In this document: in pieces, positions 59,802 through 64,000 of the stretch | Layout: the number at the start of each line of letters is the position of its first letter | Numbering within the stretch: position 1 is the stretch's first letter | NCBI RefSeq assembly: GCF_003711205.1 | Contig: NZ_CP031013.1 | Coordinates: 310,001 to 374,000, forward strand | Direction of reading: 5' to 3' | DNA from: Polaromonas sp. SP1 | GTDB taxonomy: Bacteria; Pseudomonadota; Gammaproteobacteria; Burkholderiales; Burkholderiaceae_C | Length of the DNA stretch: 64,000 bases | Notes under the pieces: model-generated | What the model was told of the DNA's origin: nothing | The model's database searches: none | What the model saw: the letters and a program-made list of their open reading frames with translations, nothing else | Program-made: the position numbers and the translations under genes

Positions 59802-60188
59802 ATGACGGCCGCTCTTGAACGCAGCCTGCTGGCCGCTGAGAAAACCCGGCGGCAGGCCATGCTGGCAGCGGATGTGGCCGCGCTGGGCACACTGCTGTCG
59901 GACACGCTGGCGTATACACATTCCACCGGCGTGACGGACAGCAAACAAAGCTACCTTGCGTTGCTGGCCAGCGGCGCGCTGCGGTATGAAACGCTGGAGT
60001 TTGCGACCCCGCAGGCACGGTTGATCGGCACTGCCGGCCTTGTCGGCGCGGTGATGTATGCGACGGTGCTTAAAGGCGGGGTGCGGCGTGACATTGCCAG
60101 CTCTTATCTGGCGGTGTGGGAACACACGGCGGCAGGATGGGTGCTGCAGGCAGTGCAGGCCACCGCGCTGCCTGCCAAGGCGGCCTGA
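59802..60188 (+). CDS. NTF2-like/SnoaL-fold protein
   Basis: 128 residues from the ATG at 59802, two bases after the FAH stop codon. RRQAMLAADVAALGTLLSDTLAYTHSTGVTDSKQSYLALLASGALRYETLEF and SSYLAVWEHTAAGWVLQAVQAT are characteristic of DUF4440-type NTF2-like proteins. It could be a small isomerase or accessory subunit in the catabolic pathway; no catalytic residues can be assigned with confidence. Confidence 0.8.
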   Translation: MTAALERSLLAAEKTRRQAMLAADVAALGTLLSDTLAYTHSTGVTDSKQSYLALLASGALRYETLEFATPQARLIGTAGLVGAVMYATVLKGGVRRDIASSYLAVWEHTAAGWVLQAVQATALPAKAA

Positions 60189-60192
60189 CACC

Positions 60193-60900
60193 ATGACGCC
60201 CGACCCTTTGCTCGCACGGCAGCTGGTGCTGGCCAACCGCATCCTGTATGCGCGCGGTGTGGTGGACGGCTTCGGGCACGTGAGCGTGCGACAACCCGGC
60301 CAGGCAGACACCTTCCTGCTCTCGCGCAGCCGTGCGCCCGCACTCATCGAGGAGGCCGACGTGGGCTGCTACGGGCTGGACGGCGAGGCGCTGGAAGGCA
60401 CGACCGGCAAGCCTTACCTCGAGCGATTCATCCACAGCGGGATTTACCGTGCCCGGCCCGACGTGATGGCGGTGGTGCACAGCCACTCGCCCAGCGTGAT
60501 CCCTTTCGGCATCACCGGCCAAAGGCTGAGGCCGGTGTTTCACATGTCGGGTTTCCTGGGCAGCGGCTCGGCGCATTTTGAGATTCGCGACACGGCCGGT
60601 GACAGCGACCTGCTGATACGCAGCCCGGCGCTCGGCAAAGCGCTGGCCGCGTCGCTGGGCGCCTGCGCCTGTGTGCTGATGCGCGGCCACGGCAGCACGG
60701 TGGTGGGCGCCTCACTGCAGCACGCCGTGTACCGCGCCGTTTACACCGAAGTCAACGCCCGGCTGCAGGCTGCGGCCATGGCGCTGGGGCCACCCACCTA
60801 TTTGACGCCAGCCGAAGCGGCGCTGGCCGCCGCCGCCAACGACCCGCAAATCCCGCGGGCGTGGGCCCTGTGGGTGCACGAGCTGGGCCTGGCACCCTGA
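60193..60900 (+). CDS. Class II aldolase/adducin-family protein
   Basis: 235 residues from the ATG at 60193, four bases after the preceding stop. ANRILYARGVVDGFGHVSVRQPG is the family opening. MAVVHSHSPSVIPFGI has the H-x-H zinc pair, and CVLMRGHGSTVVGASLQHAVYRAVYTE has the third histidine. Family members are metal-dependent aldolases or decarboxylases (fuculose-phosphate aldolase-like). In this cluster it probably splits or decarboxylates a late hydroxy-keto acid (inference). Confidence 0.88.
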   Translation: MTPDPLLARQLVLANRILYARGVVDGFGHVSVRQPGQADTFLLSRSRAPALIEEADVGCYGLDGEALEGTTGKPYLERFIHSGIYRARPDVMAVVHSHSPSVIPFGITGQRLRPVFHMSGFLGSGSAHFEIRDTAGDSDLLIRSPALGKALAASLGACACVLMRGHGSTVVGASLQHAVYRAVYTEVNARLQAAAMALGPPTYLTPAEAALAAAANDPQIPRAWALWVHELGLAP

Positions 60901-60938
60901 GTTTCCGATTCAACAAACCATCCATGGAGGAAAGCAAC

Positions 60939-61913
60939 ATGACATTGAAATCACTTATGAACATCTGCTGCGTCGCGCTGGCTTGCCAGGCGCTTGCGCC
61001 GACTGCACTGGCCCAAACCTGGCCCGCGAAAGCGGTGCGCATCGTGGTGCCTTACGGCACGGGCGGCGGCGCCGACGTGCTGGCGCGCCAGCTGGGCGCC
61101 AGCCTGCAGCAAGCCTGGGGCCATGGCGTGGCGGTGGAAAACCGCACCGGCGCGTCCGGCAACATCGGCTCCGAGCTGGTGGTGAACGCGCCGGCCGACG
61201 GCTACACCTTGCTGCTGCAAAACAGCACCATGGTGGTCAACATGGGCCTGGGCGTCAAACTCAATTACGACCCCGAGAAGGACCTGACGCCCATCATGCT
61301 GCTGGGCGTGACGCCGATCGCGCTGGTGGCGCACCCCAGCCTGAACGTCAAGAACTTCAAGCAGCTGCAGGACTACGCCAAGGCCAACCCCGGCAAGCTG
61401 AGTTATGGCTCTTGCGGCGTGGGCACACCGATGCATTTTGTGATGGAGCTGGTCAAGCAGAAGACCGCACTGGACGCGGTGCATGCCGGCTACAAGGGCT
61501 GCGCACCGGTGGTGACGGACGTGGTGGGCGGCCAGATCCCGCTGGCCATCTTCAGCGCCAACCTGGCCGCGCCCTACGCCAAGGCGGGCAGGCTCAATGT
61601 GATCGGCGTGGCCAGCCAGAAGCGCTATTCATTGCTCCCGGATGCGCTGACGCTGGAAGAACAAGGCCTCAAGCCGCTGGATTTCTCGACCTGGTTCGCC
61701 TTGATGGGGCCGGCCAAAATGCCGCCGGCCGTCGTCAGCAAAATCGTGGCCGACGTGCAAAAGGTGCTGGCCGACCCTGCCGTGCAGTCGCGTTTGTCGA
61801 ATGCGGGTGTCGAGCCCTATGCGGGCAACGGCGAGGCGCTGGTCAAGCTGATCCGCTCAGACAAGCTGCGCTATGAGCAACTGGCCAAGGCGGCCAATAT
61901 CAAGCCGGAGTAA
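60939..61913 (+). CDS. Second Bug-family receptor of the catabolic cluster
   Basis: 324 residues with ribosome-binding site GGAGGAAAG before the ATG at 60939. The signal peptide ends near ALA-QT (about residue 26). WPAKAVRIVVPYGTGGGADVLARQLGASLQQAWG and NRTGASGNIGSELVVNAPADGYTLLLQ are Bug motifs. The protein has a cysteine pair (SYGSCGVGTP and GYKGCAPVV) not seen in the other two Bug proteins here. Two different receptors in one cluster suggest uptake of two related acids. Confidence 0.92.
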   Translation: MTLKSLMNICCVALACQALAPTALAQTWPAKAVRIVVPYGTGGGADVLARQLGASLQQAWGHGVAVENRTGASGNIGSELVVNAPADGYTLLLQNSTMVVNMGLGVKLNYDPEKDLTPIMLLGVTPIALVAHPSLNVKNFKQLQDYAKANPGKLSYGSCGVGTPMHFVMELVKQKTALDAVHAGYKGCAPVVTDVVGGQIPLAIFSANLAAPYAKAGRLNVIGVASQKRYSLLPDALTLEEQGLKPLDFSTWFALMGPAKMPPAVVSKIVADVQKVLADPAVQSRLSNAGVEPYAGNGEALVKLIRSDKLRYEQLAKAANIKPE

Positions 61914-61943
61914 GACCGGCCATAGGGAAAGAGTGAGCCGGAT

Positions 61944-62651
61944 TCAGTTCTGGCTCATCTGCAATGCGCCCAGCATGCGTTGCAGCGGCTCCGTGTCCGG
62001 CAGCACGTAGACGATGCTGCGGCTTTTTCCCAGCACCGGGCCGACCACGGCTTCGTAGAAACTGACCGGCACCACCACACAGCCCATGGAGATGCGGTTG
62101 TCGTCAGGGCTCTCGGAGGCCAGCCGCTCAGCGCGGCGCTCGGCCGCGGGCGCGGGGCGCAAGCGGTGGATGGCGAGCTTGGCGGCGTAATCAATCCACA
62201 CGATGGCCTCGCCCTGCAGGTTGTGGCCCGGCTCGGACATAAAACGGCCCGCGGGCGTAGTGCGCTCAAAGTCGCGCAGGCTGGCGACGCTGCGCTGCTC
62301 CATGCCGGGCACGGCATGGTCGCCGCGCGCCAGGCCCGTCAACGCGGGTGATGCGCCACGCAATTGGCCATTGGCGTCAAACACAAAGATGCGCCCGCCC
62401 TTTTTATCGACGATGACAAACGGCAGGCCCTGGTTGTCATGCGCCTGCACCACCCACTGCAGGGCCTGGCGCGCGTCAGGAGACGCGGACACCAGTGCCA
62501 TGCCGGCGGCAGTACCGGTGCCGGAGGTGTCTATGTAGGGAGCAAGAGGCGCCGCGAAGGAAAGCGAAGCAGAAAGCGAGGCGCCGGCGGCAAAAATCGC
62601 CAGCAGCGCTGTGCGAGCCATGTGTGCGTGCGTCTTGCCTTTGAACAACAT
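61944..62651 (-). CDS. Periplasmic L,D-transpeptidase-like (YkuD) protein 1
   Basis: 235 residues from the ATG at 62651; the ATG ten codons further in (62621) is also possible. A signal peptide ends near SFA-AP (residue 33). A catalytic-like site H162 (LAIHRLRP) and C191 in NRISMGCVVVP matches the H...(S/T)-x-G-C-x pattern of YkuD enzymes, with TTPAGRF typical of the active region. No LysM or peptidoglycan-binding domain is present. Paralogous to the next gene. Might act on peptidoglycan or on another cell-wall polymer. Confidence 0.8.
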   Translation of the reverse strand: MLFKGKTHAHMARTALLAIFAAGASLSASLSFAAPLAPYIDTSGTGTAAGMALVSASPDARQALQWVVQAHDNQGLPFVIVDKKGGRIFVFDANGQLRGASPALTGLARGDHAVPGMEQRSVASLRDFERTTPAGRFMSEPGHNLQGEAIVWIDYAAKLAIHRLRPAPAAERRAERLASESPDDNRISMGCVVVPVSFYEAVVGPVLGKSRSIVYVLPDTEPLQRMLGALQMSQN

Positions 62652-63027
62652 TCCGATTCCGTGCCTTGCGCCGTTGGAGTGCGCGAACGCACAAAAAAGC
62701 CGGAATCACATTCAATGGAAAGCACCCGGCGGTGGTTGCACCATGTTAGCGATGCAAGCAAATGTTCACAACGGGAAAGCCCTGAGTTGCTTCAGGTATG
62801 TGCTATGTTTTTTATAGCTTAGTACCCTTTAAACATATGGGCTTGAGGGCTTTTTTATCCAAAAACAAAGACTCGGCACCAGCACTGTAACAAGCGCGGT
62901 GCGCGGGCATTTTTTGCACGGGAGATGCGCACGCGCAACACAAAATCCGGCGTGGAGCCGGCGGCGTTACAAGTTACAAATCGGGGAACAGAGCAGAAGC
63001 AATGAAGCGCTTGGCTATCGGGTGAAG
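62652..63027. other. Non-coding region between the two YkuD-like genes
   Basis: 376 bases that should hold the promoter of the 61944-62651 gene. It contains dispersed repeat copy 6 at 62801-62858. I see no other gene or clear terminator. Confidence 0.55.
62801..62858 (+). repeat. Dispersed 60-65-bp intergenic repeat, copy 6
   Basis: Plus-strand copy: TGCTATGTTTTTTATAGCTT, later ATATGGGCTTGAGGGCTTTT. The most diverged of the six. Confidence 0.65.
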
Positions 63028-63846
63028 TCAGCCTGCATGCGCGACGCGGCCCTGCTTCGCGGCGAAAGCGTGAGCGGCGGGGAACACCTCACCGAGCGGC
63101 TTGACCTCGGGCAGCACATAGACCACGCCGTAGCTGGCATTAAAAGCCGGCTTGAGCACCTGCTCGAAAAATTCAACCGGCATGTTGATGCACCCATAAG
63201 AGATGCGGTTGTCGTCGGTGGTGGGTGACGCCAGGCGTTCCAGCCGGCGCTCCTTGGGCTCCGTCGCGCGCACGCGGTGCATGGAGACGGCTGCCTCGTA
63301 GTCCACCCACACCACATCTTCGCCCAGTGTGTTGCGGCCGGGCTCTGCGAGAAAGCGGCCTGCCGGCGTGGTGCGCTCGTGGGGCTCTACCTGTGCGATC
63401 GGCCTGCCGCCGATCCCCGTCACGGAGTCGTCACCGCGGGCCGCGCCTATCAACACCGGCGTGGCGCTGCGCAACTTGCCCGAAGGCTCAAAGACAAACA
63501 CCTTGGTGTTGGACTTGTCGAGGATGACAAAAAACAGCTTGCGGTTGTCGCCGGATGTGACCACCCAGTCGGCGACCTGGCGTGCTTCGTCGGAGGCGGT
63601 CTCGCCGGCAAAGTCGGCCGTGCGCGGCGCCTGCTGCAGTGCAGTTGCGTGGGCGGAACGGATGCTGGAAAACGGCGCGACGGGATGGGCGCGAAAGAGC
63701 GGCAAGGTCAGGACCGCGATGGCGGCGCCGAGCAAGACACCCTGTTTGATGCCGTCGAAGATATCGGCATGCGAATCGGGTTGCGAGCCGGCGTGCGCGG
63801 GCCGCCTGGTAAAGAGCTTTTGGAGTCGCTGCTGAAGTCGCTGCAT
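63028..63846 (-). CDS. L,D-transpeptidase-like (YkuD) protein 2
   Basis: 272 residues from the ATG at 63846; an in-frame extension to 63909 is not preferred. Instead of a cleaved signal it has one membrane segment (GVLLGAAIAVLTLPLF, about 36-51), so it is probably anchored with its domain in the periplasm. H190 (SMHRVRA) and C219 in NRISYGCINMP form the catalytic-like pair, with TTPAGRFLAEPGRN before it. It shares order and motifs with the 61944 protein and is transcribed in the same direction. Confidence 0.8.
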   Translation of the reverse strand: MQRLQQRLQKLFTRRPAHAGSQPDSHADIFDGIKQGVLLGAAIAVLTLPLFRAHPVAPFSSIRSAHATALQQAPRTADFAGETASDEARQVADWVVTSGDNRKLFFVILDKSNTKVFVFEPSGKLRSATPVLIGAARGDDSVTGIGGRPIAQVEPHERTTPAGRFLAEPGRNTLGEDVVWVDYEAAVSMHRVRATEPKERRLERLASPTTDDNRISYGCINMPVEFFEQVLKPAFNASYGVVYVLPEVKPLGEVFPAAHAFAAKQGRVAHAG

Positions 63847-63967
63847 GATCTGGCTGCCAAAAAACAATACGTCAATGGAGACATCAAAACGCCCCGGGAG
63901 CTGCAGCATTGCAACATGCCACAGCCGCCCGGGGCGGCTTTACGCAAAAGCGCATGACGTTCCTGGC

Positions 63968-64000
63968 TTAGTTGCGGTCAGCCTGGGCGGGACGCTCCGT
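63968..64000 (-). CDS. C-terminal end of a gene entering from the right edge
   Basis: On the minus strand an open frame reads TERPAQADRN and stops at TAA (63968-63970). Only ten codons are visible, so the product cannot be named. A GC-rich dyad at about 63933-63949 (AGCCGCC...GGCGGCT) between it and the YkuD gene may be a weak terminator. Confidence 0.3.
   Translation of the reverse strand, partial: TERPAQADRN

Noticed and set aside
1-64000. Mobile element or prophage boundaries around the AT-rich island
   Set aside because: I looked for integrase, transposase, tRNA genes and flanking direct repeats near 5.4 and 8.9 kb and found none, so only composition and gene content suggest transfer.

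Overview
The window looks like a chromosomal segment of a Comamonadaceae bacterium (Burkholderiales; Polaromonas/Rhodoferax/Variovorax-like). The basis is high-GC coding sequence, three Bug-type (TTT) periplasmic receptors, several LysR regulators, a urt urea transporter, and families of dispersed intergenic repeats that I associate with Comamonadaceae. I see no rRNA, tRNA, CRISPR array, integrase or transposase.

Layout. 1-4426: urtABC, start of a urea ABC transporter operon on the minus strand, with a strong inverted repeat between urtB and urtC. 4911-5405: small lipoprotein. 5480-8877: a visibly AT-richer island of orphan genes: a MltR-family protein, a Panacea antitoxin directly abutting a probable toxin, a zinc-ribbon/DUF4145 protein and an unknown Cys/His protein. 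8905-13269: two LysR regulators around NTF2-like, YciI, VOC and secreted alpha/beta-hydrolase genes. 13383-17144: uraD, a Bug receptor, and an SbtA-like bicarbonate transporter divergent from a CbbR-like regulator. 17207-26168: serine hydrolase, LuxR-type regulator, ABM monooxygenase, two tandem HAF-repeat autotransporters, two overlapping genes for unknown secreted proteins, and an SRPBCC protein. Three GC-rich palindromes of one type sit in front of genes in this region.

26540-43869 is mixed housekeeping and stress content: YbhN-like membrane protein, GST, SlyX, GFA, hemerythrin, KatE-type catalase, DHA2 efflux pump, outer-membrane barrel, an ArsR/SRPBCC/VOC/DUF899 cluster, EEP nuclease-like protein, EF-hand protein, family-5 ABC receptor, AraC regulator and VOC protein. 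An 876-bp non-coding stretch at 27527-28402 is a nested inverted repeat. 43950-49094 encodes a 1714-residue hybrid kinase with two complete kinase cores and two receivers. 49500-54175: DedA-rhodanese fusion, nuclease-helicase fusion, Asp/Asn hydroxylase-like protein, and a 24-residue membrane peptide gene.

54548-61913 is a same-strand aromatic catabolic cluster: extradiol-type VOC dioxygenase, IclR regulator, MhpA-like flavin hydroxylase, Bug receptor, FAH-family hydrolase, NTF2-like protein, class II aldolase and a second Bug receptor. 61944-63846 holds two paralogous YkuD-like L,D-transpeptidases.

Most promising for new biology: the AT-rich island with its Panacea pair and two HEPN-like motifs (5.5-8.9 kb), the HAF autotransporter/secreted-protein block with its candidate LuxR operators (18.2-26.3 kb), the double-core kinase, and the repeat families. 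All function calls rest on reading motifs by eye; no database search was run.
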